A stretch of DNA of 49,754 bases from Burkholderiaceae bacterium. Lineage in GTDB: Bacteria > Pseudomonadota > Gammaproteobacteria > Burkholderiales > Burkholderiaceae_D. The stretch's first letter is position 1. Each line of letters starts with the position of its first letter. Made by a program: the position numbers and the translations under genes. The notes under the pieces were generated by a model. The model saw only the letters and a list, made by a program, of their open reading frames with translations, was not told where the DNA came from and ran no database searches. The DNA lies in contig JAMNXS010000015.1 in assembly GCA_023653025.1 (NCBI GenBank), positions 1-49,754 on the forward strand, written 5' to 3'. Of the stretch, positions 31,736-41,271 are shown piece after piece.

Positions 31736-34213
31736 ATGACTGAAGCCCGCCCCGGCCTCGATTCGGCCACGGCTGCCCGCCGACTGGCCGACGACGGCCC
31801 GAACGATATCGGCGTGTCGCAGCGCCGGACGCTGCCGGCCATCGCAAAGGGAGTGGCGAGCGAGCCGATGTTCCTGCTGCTGCTGGCAGCCGGCGCGGTC
31901 TACCTGCTGATCGGCGATACCGTCGAGGCGCTGGTGCTGATGGGCTTCGTGTTGGTCATCATGGGCGTCACGATCGTGCAGGAGCGTCGCACTGACAATG
32001 CGCTGGCCGCGCTGCGCGACTTGTCGAGCCCGCGCGCGCTGGTCATCCGCGACGGCCGCGAGCAACGCATCGCCGGCCGCGACGTGGTGCGCGGCGACGT
32101 GCTGATTCTCGGCGAGGGCGACCGCGTGCCGGCCGATGGGCGGCTGCTGGAAACGCACGATCTCGCCCTCGACGAATCAATGCTGACCGGCGAGTCGCTC
32201 CCTGCTGCGAAAGCGGCCGGCGACCCGGTCTCAGCCGGCACGCTGGTCGTGCAGGGCCAGGGCGTGGCCGAGGTCGGCGCCACCGGCCACCGGTCCGACA
32301 TGGGCCGGATCGGCGCATCGCTGGAGCAGATCGCACTGACGTCGTCGCCGCTGCGCGACGAGATGGGCCGTCTCACGCGGCGCTTCGCCATCGCCGGGGC
32401 GATGGTGGCCAGCGCGCTGGCCGCCGCCTACTGGCTGCTGCGCGGCGACCCGGCACAGGCGGTACTGGCAGGCATTGCGCTGGCGATGTCGCTGCTGCCG
32501 CAGGAGTTCCCGGTCATCATGATCATCTTCTTTGCCTTCGCCGCGCGCCGCCTCGCGCGGCTCGATGTGCTGACGCGCCGGCTGGATGCGATCGAGACGC
32601 TGGGCGAGACCTCGGTGCTGTGCGTCGACAAGACCGGCACGCTGACGCAGAACCGGATGGAAGTCGTGGCCCTGCAGTCCGCAGACAGCGAGCCGGGATG
32701 CGCAGGCGTGGACGGCAGACTGACGCCGGCGCAGCGGACACTGCTGCAGCACGCGCTGCTGGCCAGCGAAACCGATCCGCACGACCCGATGGAAAAGGCG
32801 ATCCACCGCCTTGCCGCCGACAGCGGCGCACAGGTTCGCGTCGAGCCGCACTGGAGGCTGGTGCGCGAGTACGAATTGTCGGCCGAACTGCCGGCGATGA
32901 CCCATGCGTGGAAAATCGGCGACGGCGACTGCGTGGTGGCCATCAAGGGGGCGTCGGAGGCGGTGGCCGCGCTGTGCGGGCTGGTAGAAGCCGAGCGACA
33001 GCGAATTGCCGGCGACGCCGGACAGCTGGCCGACCGCGGCCTGCGCGTGCTGGGCGTGGCGCGCGCGGTGCACGCGCAGCACGCACAGGCGCAGAGCTGG
33101 CCGGACACGCCGCATGGTTTCCGGTTCGAATGGCTGGGCCTGCTGGCGCTGGCCGACCCCCTGCGCGCCGAAGTGCCGGCGGCGATTGCGCATTGCCGGC
33201 GTGCCGGCATCCGCGTGGTGATGATTACCGGAGACCACCCGCGGACCGCACTGGCGATAGCGCAGGAGGCCGGCATCGGCACCGGGCGGGTACTGACGGG
33301 CGCCGACCTCGCTGCGATGAACGACGGCGAACTGGCAGCGGCGGCACGCGACGTGAACATCTTCGCTCGGGTCAGGCCACAACAGAAGCTGGCGCTGGTC
33401 GAAGCACTGAAACGCCAGCGCGAGGTGGTGGCGATGACCGGAGACGGCGTCAACGATGCGCCGGCGCTGAAGGCCGCGCATATTGGCGTGGCGATGGGCC
33501 AGCGCGGCACTGATGTCGCGCGCGAGGCCGGCGCGCTGGTACTGCTGAAGGATGACTTCGGTTCCATCGTCAGCGCCATACGGATGGGACGCCGCACTTT
33601 CGCCAACATGCGGCAGGCGATGGTGTATACGCTGGCCGTGCACGTACCCATTGTCGGCCTGTCGCTGCTGCCGGTAATCTTCGGCCTGCCCCTGATGCTC
33701 ACGCCGCTGCACATCGCCTTCCTCGAACTGGTGATCGACCCCGCCTGCTCCGTCGTGTTCGAGGCCGAGGAAGGCGATCCATCGCTGATGCAGCAGCCGC
33801 CGCGCAGGCTGGACGAACCGCTGCTGTCGATGCGCGATGCGCTGCAGTCGCTGGCATACGGTACGGTCACGACGGCAGCGGCCTTCGGGCTCTACGCGCT
33901 GCTGCTCGATGCCGGCGACCCGGCGGCCGCGTCGGCCGCGTCGGCATTCGTGCTGCTGGTCATGGCCAATGCCGTGCTGATCCTGCCGAGCCGATCGCGC
34001 GAGCGCGGCTGGCGCCGCTTGTGGTCCGGCATGCCGCGGGTGTCGCTGTGGGTGATGGCCGGCACGGTGGCCGGTCTGTGGCTGGTGACGATGGTGCCGG
34101 CCATTGCCTCGGCATTCCGGTTCACGCCGCTGACGGCCCAAGCCTGGTGGCTCAGTGCACTGGGCGGCGTGGCGATGCTGGGTGCGTTTCAGGCGGTGAA
34201 GCGACGCTCATGA
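31736..34213 (+). CDS. P-type cation-transporting ATPase with a PQEFP M4 motif
   Basis: An 825-residue P-type ATPase. Visible motifs: actuator TGES (MLTGESLP), phosphorylation site DKTGT with Asp298, hinge TGDGVNDAPALKAAHIGVAMG, and about ten membrane helices. The N-terminus has no heavy-metal domain. The fourth helix has LLPQEFPV (Pro255-Pro259) where calcium pumps have PEGLP and heavy-metal pumps have CPC, so the ion specificity is open. The layout is closest to the P2-like HAD-IC group. ATG 31736 was chosen over an upstream ATG that adds 37 residues of uncertain character. Its stop overlaps the stop of the convergent gene (TCATGA). Confidence 0.88.
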   Translation: MTEARPGLDSATAARRLADDGPNDIGVSQRRTLPAIAKGVASEPMFLLLLAAGAVYLLIGDTVEALVLMGFVLVIMGVTIVQERRTDNALAALRDLSSPRALVIRDGREQRIAGRDVVRGDVLILGEGDRVPADGRLLETHDLALDESMLTGESLPAAKAAGDPVSAGTLVVQGQGVAEVGATGHRSDMGRIGASLEQIALTSSPLRDEMGRLTRRFAIAGAMVASALAAAYWLLRGDPAQAVLAGIALAMSLLPQEFPVIMIIFFAFAARRLARLDVLTRRLDAIETLGETSVLCVDKTGTLTQNRMEVVALQSADSEPGCAGVDGRLTPAQRTLLQHALLASETDPHDPMEKAIHRLAADSGAQVRVEPHWRLVREYELSAELPAMTHAWKIGDGDCVVAIKGASEAVAALCGLVEAERQRIAGDAGQLADRGLRVLGVARAVHAQHAQAQSWPDTPHGFRFEWLGLLALADPLRAEVPAAIAHCRRAGIRVVMITGDHPRTALAIAQEAGIGTGRVLTGADLAAMNDGELAAAARDVNIFARVRPQQKLALVEALKRQREVVAMTGDGVNDAPALKAAHIGVAMGQRGTDVAREAGALVLLKDDFGSIVSAIRMGRRTFANMRQAMVYTLAVHVPIVGLSLLPVIFGLPLMLTPLHIAFLELVIDPACSVVFEAEEGDPSLMQQPPRRLDEPLLSMRDALQSLAYGTVTTAAAFGLYALLLDAGDPAAASAASAFVLLVMANAVLILPSRSRERGWRRLWSGMPRVSLWVMAGTVAGLWLVTMVPAIASAFRFTPLTAQAWWLSALGGVAMLGAFQAVKRRS

Positions 34214-35176
34214 CGCGTTGTTTTGCTGGCTTGCCAGTCTTTTTATCTGCTCGTACACCACCTGCATGGGTTTGGTGAACCAAAACCCATTCAAATCGAG
34301 CAAATACTCCAGTTCCTTGTCGGTCAGCCGGATTTTTTTGTCGGCACACCACACCAGGAAACTGAAACGAGAGGATCCACTGACAAATCGAAAGTCGTCA
34401 GCCGTATCCAAACCTCCATGTCTGCGAATGTATTCAAGAGCCGCCCAATTCTTGTTGAGAAAGACCAGCATTTGTCGCTTGACCTTTTGCGTCACACTGA
34501 CGCGATGGTTCATAGGCCCGCAACACACTTTTCTCAAAAAATTTACCGCGCTATCTAGCATCTTTCGCTTCAAGGCGGGCGGCATGAGGCGGAGGCCTTG
34601 GTCAACCTCGGCGGTCAATGTGTCAACGAATGCGATCGTCTTGCTTGCGAGAGCCGGGGCGTCCTCGCGGAAGTCGGCGAGCGTTATGTGGACTTTGGCG
34701 ATGGTTTTCAGAAAGACCATCCCTGCGTCGGCATCCCACCCCAGCAATTGCACGCACTGATACAGATCGGCATCGGTCACTCCTTCAATCGCATAATTCT
34801 CGCTGGCGACACCCGGTGCGGGCGCAGGCATCGGCTGACGTTCGGCAGTCGGCATGGGCGCGGAGACAGAGTAGTTTTGCGAGCGGATGGCCAGCAAGGG
34901 AGCGCTCAGCGGCAGGGACGGCAAGGGTGCCGCCGATGGCAAAAGATCGGCTGGCTCGCACCGGCGACGCTTGGCGGCCTGTTCAGCGTTGGTTTCCGGC
35001 TGGAAGGTCCATGGCAACAGGTGCGGCGAGCCGCGGGACTGGAGTTGCGGCGCAGTTCGCGGCTGTTGCGCGAACCGGTGCGCGGCAGGAAAGGCCTGGT
35101 TAAACGGCCGCTTCATCGCCTCGCGCACGTTGATCAGCCCGTATTGGGCATAAAAGTCGGGGTTACTGATAGTCAT
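34208..35176 (-). CDS. Orphan protein with disordered Pro-rich N-terminus, candidate secreted effector
   Basis: A 322-residue protein I do not recognise. Residues 1-125 are rich in Pro, Ala, Ser and Gln and probably disordered, and contain a basic patch AAKRRRCEP at about 67-75. From about 126 on the protein is compact: NYAIEGVTDADLYQCVQLLGWDADAGMVF shortened to its core GVTDADLYQC, then helical segments (PPALKRKMLDSAVNFLRKV) and a C-terminal KELEYLLDLNGFWFTKPMQV. There is no signal peptide or membrane helix. The gene is visibly AT-richer with rarer codons than its neighbours. AGGAG lies before ATG 35176. Such features fit a horizontally acquired gene, possibly a type III-type effector, but no secretion genes are present. 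Confidence 0.6.
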   Translation of the reverse strand: MTISNPDFYAQYGLINVREAMKRPFNQAFPAAHRFAQQPRTAPQLQSRGSPHLLPWTFQPETNAEQAAKRRRCEPADLLPSAAPLPSLPLSAPLLAIRSQNYSVSAPMPTAERQPMPAPAPGVASENYAIEGVTDADLYQCVQLLGWDADAGMVFLKTIAKVHITLADFREDAPALASKTIAFVDTLTAEVDQGLRLMPPALKRKMLDSAVNFLRKVCCGPMNHRVSVTQKVKRQMLVFLNKNWAALEYIRRHGGLDTADDFRFVSGSSRFSFLVWCADKKIRLTDKELEYLLDLNGFWFTKPMQVVYEQIKRLASQQNNAS

Positions 35177-35262
35177 CTCGGGATCTCCTGAGGGTTTGGT
35201 CAAAAGGACGACTTGTGTCCTGAGACAAGCCGGGAAGTTCCCGAAGCCGGGGCCGCAGGCCC

Positions 35263-35640
35263 CTAGAAGGTCGCTGTGAACGGCGAGGCCGGCCCCGCGA
35301 CCAGACGGTAGCATCCCTTGCCTGCGGTCTTGACCGCGTACATCGCGAGGTCGGCTTGCCGCAGCAATTGCCTGGCGTCGCGCTCGAGATTCTCGACCAG
35401 CACCGTGAATCCGTCGCCGCCGAGGCGCACCACATGATCGCTGCCGCGTACGGCGCTCTTCAGGCAGACCGCCGCCGCCCGCAGCAGTTCGTCGCAGGCC
35501 GCATGGCCCATCGTGTCGTTGATGTGTTTGAAGTTGTCGAGGTCGATGAACAGCAGCGCCACGCGCTTGCGTGCCGAGCGGGCGCGATCCAGCGCGCCGA
35601 GCAGGTAGTCGTCGAGCCAGCGCCGGTTCGGCAAGCCGGC
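35263..35640 (-). pseudogene. Truncated, degenerate GGDEF domain
   Basis: The frame reads VAGLPNRRWLDDYLL, then LLFIDLDNFKHINDTMGHAACDELL, the signature as RLGGDGF (GGDGF instead of GGDEF), and RQADLAMYAVKTAGKGCYR. About 35 residues between the signature and the last helix, including the usual SIGI strand, are missing. It begins mid-domain, directly at the stop of the large GGDEF-EAL gene and in another frame, with only a TTG available as start (35634). It therefore looks like the remnant of a second GGDEF protein or of a fused domain lost by frameshift. Confidence 0.7.
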
Positions 35641-38339
35641 TACCTCCGGAGCAGCGGGTCGCCGCAGGGCGCCAGCAGCACGCGCGCACGCAGCAAGGCG
35701 ACCATCGACGCCGCCGGCAGGGCCGGCGCGATGACGTGACCCTGGATCTCGTCGCAGCCGATACTGCGCAACAGGCGCAGCTGCTCGACTGTCTCCACGC
35801 CCTCGGCCACCACCTGCATGTCGAGCGCAGCCGCCATCGAGACGATGGCGCGGTACATCTGCTCGCCGCCGGCACCCCGGGTCAGCGATGCGGTAAACGC
35901 CTGATCGACCTTCAGCACGTCGACATCGAGCCGACTCAACTGGGCCAGCGACGAATAGCCGGCGCCGAAGTCGTCGATCATCAGGCGGATGCCGAGCCGG
36001 CGCAGCGCGTCGAGCTCGTGCTGCGTGCGGCGCCCCTGATCGACCATCGCGCTTTCAGTGACCTCGATCTCGATCAGTGAGGCCGGCAGGCCATGCGTGT
36101 TCAAGGCATGGGCGATTCGCTCGGCGGCACCTCCCTGCTGCAGCTGGCGTGGCAACACGTTGACCGATACCGGCACCGGCGACAGCCCCTGGTCGCGCCA
36201 GCGTGCCACCTCGGCCACGACCTTGTCGATGACGAGCTCGCCGATGCCGACAATCAGGCCGCTCTCCTCGGCCTGCGCGATGAAGTCGGCCGGCATCAGC
36301 AGCCCGTGCGCGGGATGCCGCCAGCGCAGCAGCGCCTCCAGGCTGCACAGGCTGCCGGTGGCTGCCGACACGCGCGGCTGGTAATGGACGACGAACTCGT
36401 CGCGCTCGAGCGCGTTGAGCAGCGCCGACTGCTTGCCGAGCCGCCGCAGCAGCCGCTCGGAAAGTGCAGGCGCATAGAAGCAGTGGCGACCCTTGCCGCC
36501 CGCTTTGGCCGCGTACATCGCGACGTCGGCATGCTTGATCAGGGTCTCGGCATCGGCGCCGTCGGCCGGCCACAGACTGATACCGATCGATGCCGACACC
36601 GCGTGGCCCGCTATGCCGTCGATGTCGTAGGGCCGGGACAAGGCGGCGATCACCTCGGCGGCGACGCACGCGACCGACTCGGCCGACTCGACCCGCTCTA
36701 TCACCACGGTAAACTCGTCGCCGCCGAGCCGCACCACCGGGTCGCTGGCGCGCACGGCCGCGCGCACGCGCGCCGCCGCCTCCAGCAGCAGGCGGTCGCC
36801 TGCCTCGTGGCCAAGGGTGTCGTTGACCTCCTTGAAGTTGTCGAGATCGATGAACAGCAGCGCCAGCTGCTTGCGGCCGCGGTCGGCGCGCTGCAGCGCC
36901 GCCGGCAGCAGGCTCATCAGCCAGCGCCGGTTCGGTAGCTGCGTCAGGGCGTCCTGGTTGGCGATATCGGCCAGCGCCTGCTCGTGGGCCTTCAGCGCCG
37001 AAATGTCGCGCAGCGTCAGTGCGATGCCGGTGCCGGAATACACGGCGCGACGATAGATCCAGTCCGCATGCGCCCAGCCGTTGGCGGGTACGCGATGTTC
37101 GTCCTCGCAGATGCCACTGGCCAGCGCCTTGTCGCACAACGCGAGCAGTTCGGCGCGCGCCGCCTCCGGCATGGCCTCGGTGGCGCGCCGCCCGACCAGG
37201 CGCTCGCGCAGCAGGCCCAGCAGGGCCGCCGCGCGTTCGTTGCAGTCCTCGATGCGGAAGTCCCGCAGCTGTCGGTCGGCGTCGAAGATCGGCGCCAGCA
37301 TGTAGAAGCCCTCGTTGGCGGCGTCGGTGGCCATCCGGTAGGTTCGCCGCACATCCTCTTCCGCGCGGCGACGCAGCGCAAAGCGCAGCGAGGTGACGAT
37401 GCCGGCCAGCGCCAGCAATCCGAGACAAAAGGTCGCAATCGATGCGTTGCGCCAGTGGGCCTGCTGCGAGCCCCGAAAGCTCGCCAGCACCCGGTCCTCG
37501 GTCAGCCCAGCGACGGCCACCAGCGGAAACCGGTCGAGCTTGCGCCACGCGACGTAGCGCGGCTGGCCGTCGAGGAAGCGCTCGCCCGGTTCGAGGCGCA
37601 CGCCTTGCCTGGCATCGAAATCCGGCAACGTTTCGTAGAACGACAGCTTGCCACTGCCGCCCCCGCCTTGCCGGGTAGCCAGCGTGGCGCCGTTCTCGAA
37701 CCGCGCGGTGATGAAGTCGCTGGCACCCCCCAGCGTCTCGTCGTGAAAGGTCGCGAGATAGCCGGGATCCACGGCGACCACGACGGCACCGGCGAAGCTG
37801 CCGTCGGCATGCTCGAGCCGGCGCGAAAAGCGGACCACGTGCTTGCCGATCATCGGGCCATACTCGGGGCCGGTGATGAGCAGTCCAGCGCAGCAGCGCT
37901 TGCTGTGCAATTGCATGAGGGCCAAGCCCGATAGGTTGGCGCGAACCTTCGGCTCATACGACGCGCGCACGACATCGCCGCGGGCATCGACGATGCCCGC
38001 ATAGAACTCGTTTCGGTCAGGGAACAGGCCGCGGATGCGGTCGCGGTCGAGATCGACCCGGTCCGGCGCCTCGCTCCACGCATAGGCCAGCGCGCGGGTC
38101 AGCCGGTCCATCTGCCCGGCGATGTCGTCGAGTTGCGCGGCATAGGAAGCCGCCAGCGACTCCGCCTGATGCATGGCAATGGCGCGCGCCTCGACCTCCT
38201 TGCGGTCCAGTTCGGCACCGGTGGCGCGCCAGAGGAAGACGACTGCCAGCGACAGGCCGACCACCCAGAACGACAGCCGGAACAAGTCCGACGGCGCGCC
38301 CGGATAGTCGAGGCGCAACGGAAACGGCAGACGGCGCAC
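35640..38339 (-). CDS. Membrane GGDEF-EAL cyclic-di-GMP protein with PAS domain
   Basis: An 899-residue signalling protein. Membrane helices near residues 20-40 and 300-325 enclose a periplasmic Cache-like sensor (about 40-300). A PAS segment follows (about 335-445). The GGDEF domain has an intact RLGGDEF and IDLDNFKEVNDTLGHEAGD. The EAL domain has SLEALLRW, HYQPRV, ESGLIVGIGE and IDDFGAGYSS, so a phosphodiesterase is plausible. It could make or degrade cyclic-di-GMP. GTG 38339 is preferred because AAGGAG lies six bases upstream; ATG 38369 would add ten residues. The C-terminus after the EAL fold runs into a GGDEF remnant in another frame. Confidence 0.92.
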   Translation of the reverse strand: MRRLPFPLRLDYPGAPSDLFRLSFWVVGLSLAVVFLWRATGAELDRKEVEARAIAMHQAESLAASYAAQLDDIAGQMDRLTRALAYAWSEAPDRVDLDRDRIRGLFPDRNEFYAGIVDARGDVVRASYEPKVRANLSGLALMQLHSKRCCAGLLITGPEYGPMIGKHVVRFSRRLEHADGSFAGAVVVAVDPGYLATFHDETLGGASDFITARFENGATLATRQGGGGSGKLSFYETLPDFDARQGVRLEPGERFLDGQPRYVAWRKLDRFPLVAVAGLTEDRVLASFRGSQQAHWRNASIATFCLGLLALAGIVTSLRFALRRRAEEDVRRTYRMATDAANEGFYMLAPIFDADRQLRDFRIEDCNERAAALLGLLRERLVGRRATEAMPEAARAELLALCDKALASGICEDEHRVPANGWAHADWIYRRAVYSGTGIALTLRDISALKAHEQALADIANQDALTQLPNRRWLMSLLPAALQRADRGRKQLALLFIDLDNFKEVNDTLGHEAGDRLLLEAAARVRAAVRASDPVVRLGGDEFTVVIERVESAESVACVAAEVIAALSRPYDIDGIAGHAVSASIGISLWPADGADAETLIKHADVAMYAAKAGGKGRHCFYAPALSERLLRRLGKQSALLNALERDEFVVHYQPRVSAATGSLCSLEALLRWRHPAHGLLMPADFIAQAEESGLIVGIGELVIDKVVAEVARWRDQGLSPVPVSVNVLPRQLQQGGAAERIAHALNTHGLPASLIEIEVTESAMVDQGRRTQHELDALRRLGIRLMIDDFGAGYSSLAQLSRLDVDVLKVDQAFTASLTRGAGGEQMYRAIVSMAAALDMQVVAEGVETVEQLRLLRSIGCDEIQGHVIAPALPAASMVALLRARVLLAPCGDPLLRR

Positions 38340-38557
38340 AGGAATCTCCTTTCCAGCGGGTTTCCCCATTAGAAAGCAAAACCCTGCGGCAACGCGACCC
38401 GCCGCCCGTGGCGGCGCGCGCGAAACTGGCGCTCGCTTGCGTTACATCAGAGAATGGCCGATGCCCGGTTGCGCCCAGCGCTTGTCGTGCGAGCCAATGG
38501 CCCGGCAGCCCGGGCGGGACGGGCGGGGCGGGCTATAGAGCCGCCGTCAGGCTGTCC
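38340..38557. other. Intergenic region between the GGDEF-EAL gene and fbpC
   Basis: About 218 bases of GC-rich sequence. It must hold the promoter of the GGDEF-EAL gene and the 3' end of the fbp operon transcript. I see no clear hairpin with T-run and no convincing promoter. Confidence 0.3.
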
Positions 38558-39643
38558 TCACTCTGCGTCGAAACACACGACATGATCGAGCTCGACGCGA
38601 ATGCCGATCGCTTCGCCGATCGCATGGTCGTGATGGCTGGGCACCAGCGACAGCAGCGTGCGGCCGGAAGGCAGGCCGAGCGTGTACAGGAATTCCGCAC
38701 CGCGGAAGGCCTTGGCGACCACGGTGGCTCGATGGCCGCTCGCATCGTCGTGCTGGATGTCGTCCGGCCGCACCAGCAGCTCGGCGCGGCCGCCGGCCGG
38801 CAGCGCCCGCCCCGGCTCCATGCGGAAGCGGCCGAGTTCGGTCTCGACGCCGCCGTCGCCATCGGCCACGCCCGGCAGCAGCACGCCCTCGCCGATGAAA
38901 CCGGCGACGAAACGGTTGGCAGGGCGGTGGTACAGGTCCATCGGCGTGCCCCACTGCTGCAGCCGGCCGTCGGACAGCACGGCAATCCGGTCCGCGACCG
39001 TGAACGCCTCGTGTTGGTCATGCGTGACGATGACAGCGGTGGTACCGGTGCGCTTGAGCAGGTCGCGCACCTCGAGCGCGAGCCGTTCGCGCAACGTGAC
39101 GTCGAGGTTCGAGAAGGGCTCGTCCATCAACAGCAGCTCGGGCTGCGGCGCCAGCGCACGCGCCAGCGCGACGCGCTGCTGCTGGCCGCCGGAAAGCTCG
39201 TGCGGCGCGCGCCTGGCAAACGCCGACAGGCCGACCAGCTCGAGCATCTCCGCCACGCGCGCCTGCCGCTCGCGGCGCGCCAGCCGGTGCAATCCGAAGC
39301 CGACGTTGGCCGCGACATCGAGGTGCGGAAACAGCGCATAGTCCTGGAACACCATGCCGATGTTGCGCCGCTCCGGCGGCAGCTGGTGGCGCGCGCTGCC
39401 GACCTCGCGCTGCATCAGCCAGATGCGGCCGGCCTGCAGCGGCAGGAAGCCCGCGATCGCGCGCAGCGCCGTGGTCTTGCCGCAGCCGGACGGCCCGAGC
39501 AGGCAGGCGATCTCGCCGCGCGCGAGCGTCAGCGACAGGCCGCCCAGCACGACCTGCGGCCCGGCCGGCGTCGGGTAGGCCAGCTCGAGCGACTCCAGCT
39601 CGAGCGCATGCAGGGTCAGGTGGATATCCTCGGCTCGCTTCAT
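38558..39643 (-). CDS. fbpC: Ferric iron ABC transporter ATP-binding protein FbpC
   Basis: A 361-residue ATPase. Walker A GPSGCGKTTALRA, Q-loop GMVFQDYALFPHLDV, signature [16 protein letters not shown], Walker B LLLMDEPFSNLD and H-loop VTHDQHEAF are intact. A C-terminal TOBE-like domain follows (about 240-361). Family and context (fbpB and fbpA upstream, Fur box) assign it to iron(III) import. It is 8 bases after fbpB. Confidence 0.9.
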   Translation of the reverse strand: MKRAEDIHLTLHALELESLELAYPTPAGPQVVLGGLSLTLARGEIACLLGPSGCGKTTALRAIAGFLPLQAGRIWLMQREVGSARHQLPPERRNIGMVFQDYALFPHLDVAANVGFGLHRLARRERQARVAEMLELVGLSAFARRAPHELSGGQQQRVALARALAPQPELLLMDEPFSNLDVTLRERLALEVRDLLKRTGTTAVIVTHDQHEAFTVADRIAVLSDGRLQQWGTPMDLYHRPANRFVAGFIGEGVLLPGVADGDGGVETELGRFRMEPGRALPAGGRAELLVRPDDIQHDDASGHRATVVAKAFRGAEFLYTLGLPSGRTLLSLVPSHHDHAIGEAIGIRVELDHVVCFDAE

Positions 39644-39651
39644 TCAATGCC

Positions 39652-41265
39652 TCATTTCTCGGTCGCGCGCACCAGCAGCAGCACCGGCAGCAGGCCGGCG
39701 GCGACGATGCACAGGCTGGGCAGCGCGGCGCGCTCCCACATGCCTTCCGAACTCATTTCAAACACGCGCACGGCGAGCGTATCCCAGCCGAAGGGCCGCG
39801 TCATCAGCGTGATCGGCATTTCCTTCATCACTTCCACGAACACCAGCAGGCTGGCACCCAGCCAGCCCGAGCGCAGCATCGGCACGAACAGCCGGCGCAG
39901 CACCTGCCAGCGGCCCAGCCCGAGGCTGCGCGCGGCCTGCTCCTGGGCCGGCGTGATGCGCTCCATCGCCGCCTGCATCGGCTCGAAGCCGACCGCCATG
40001 AAGCGCGCGGCCAGCGCCAGCAGCATCACGACCAGCGTACCTTTCAGTACCGGCGCCGGCGCGATGCCGAGCGCGGCCCACCACGGCAGCAGCTGGCGGT
40101 CCAGCCACGCGATCGGCACGAACAGCCCGACCGACAGCAGCATGCCCGGCAACGCATAGCCGAGCATGGATACGCGCACGCTCCAGCCGGTGATGCGCCC
40201 CGGATGCTGCCGTTGCGCATAGGCGACCCACAGCCCGCAGCCGACCACCAGCAGCGCGGCCAGCGCCGAGAGCATCAGCGAATGGCCGATGAATCCCCAG
40301 TAGCGTTCGTCCCAGTCGCCGCGCACAACGCCGGCCGTCCAGACCAGCAGTTGAGCCACCGGCACGACGAAGGCCAGCATCAGCACCAGCGCGCACCAGC
40401 CGACGGCGAAGAGGCGTGTTGCGCCCCGCAGCGGGATGCGCTGCATCTTGCCGGCAGCAGCGCCGGTGTAGCGGCGCTGCTGCCGCGCGCGCTGCTCGAA
40501 CCAGATCAGCAGCAGCACGGCCAGCGCCAGCAGCGAGGCCAGCTGCGACGCCACGGCCAGATTGAACAGCGAGAGCCAGGCCTTGTAAATCGCCGTGGTG
40601 AAGGTATCGACATTGAAAATGGCGACCGTGCCGAAATCGGCCAGCATCTCCATCAGCGCCAGCGAGACGCCGGCCGCCCACCACGGACGCGACATCGGCA
40701 GCGCGACGCGGAAGAAGGCGCGCACGCGCGGCAGGCCCAGGGTCTGCGCGGCTTCGAGGCTGCGCTGTCCCTGCGTAAGGAAGGCCTGGCGCGCGAGCAG
40801 GTAGACGTACGGATACAGCACCAGCCCGAAGACGGCCACGGCGCCGCCGACCGAGCGCACATTCGGCAGGGCCATGCCGGGGCCGAAGACGCTGCGCAGC
40901 GCCGTCTGCAGCGGCCCGCTGTAGTCGAGCAGCCCGACCATCACCGAGGCCAGCACATAGCCCGGCAGCGCCAGCGGCAGCACCAGCGCCCAGGCAAAGA
41001 AGCGGCGGCCCGGAAATTCGCAGACCGCGGTCAGCCAGGCCAGCGAGATGCCAAGTACGAGCGTCAGCAGCGCGACGCCGGCCGCCATCCACAGCGTGTT
41101 GGCCAGCACGGCCGGCAGCACGAAGGCGCGCAAATGTTCCCAGATCTCGGGCTGCGGCTGCAGCCAGCTGGCCAGCACGACGGCCAGCGGCACGACGGTC
41201 AGCAGCGCGACCGGCAGCACCGACCACGCAGGACGCGTGGCGGCGCGGTTGGCGGCGACGTTCAT
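39652..41265 (-). CDS. fbpB: Ferric iron ABC transporter permease FbpB
   Basis: A 537-residue inner membrane permease with two homologous halves of about six helices each. Each half carries the EAA-type loop that contacts the ATPase (EAAQTLGLPRVRAFFRVALP and EQAARSLGLGRWQVLRRLFV). A fused double permease of this length is typical of FbpB/AfuB iron(III) systems. It lies 6 bases after fbpA. Confidence 0.92.
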   Translation of the reverse strand: MNVAANRAATRPAWSVLPVALLTVVPLAVVLASWLQPQPEIWEHLRAFVLPAVLANTLWMAAGVALLTLVLGISLAWLTAVCEFPGRRFFAWALVLPLALPGYVLASVMVGLLDYSGPLQTALRSVFGPGMALPNVRSVGGAVAVFGLVLYPYVYLLARQAFLTQGQRSLEAAQTLGLPRVRAFFRVALPMSRPWWAAGVSLALMEMLADFGTVAIFNVDTFTTAIYKAWLSLFNLAVASQLASLLALAVLLLIWFEQRARQQRRYTGAAAGKMQRIPLRGATRLFAVGWCALVLMLAFVVPVAQLLVWTAGVVRGDWDERYWGFIGHSLMLSALAALLVVGCGLWVAYAQRQHPGRITGWSVRVSMLGYALPGMLLSVGLFVPIAWLDRQLLPWWAALGIAPAPVLKGTLVVMLLALAARFMAVGFEPMQAAMERITPAQEQAARSLGLGRWQVLRRLFVPMLRSGWLGASLLVFVEVMKEMPITLMTRPFGWDTLAVRVFEMSSEGMWERAALPSLCIVAAGLLPVLLLVRATEK

Positions 41266-41271
41266 CCGGGC

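Noticed and set aside
32231-34141. A 636-residue open frame antisense to the P-type ATPase gene
   Set aside because: Its composition is Arg/Gln/His-rich low-complexity typical of high-GC antisense shadows, and it covers a gene with intact motifs.
35263-35634. An intact diguanylate cyclase gene
   Set aside because: The signature is GGDGF, a central block is missing and the only start is a TTG inside the domain.
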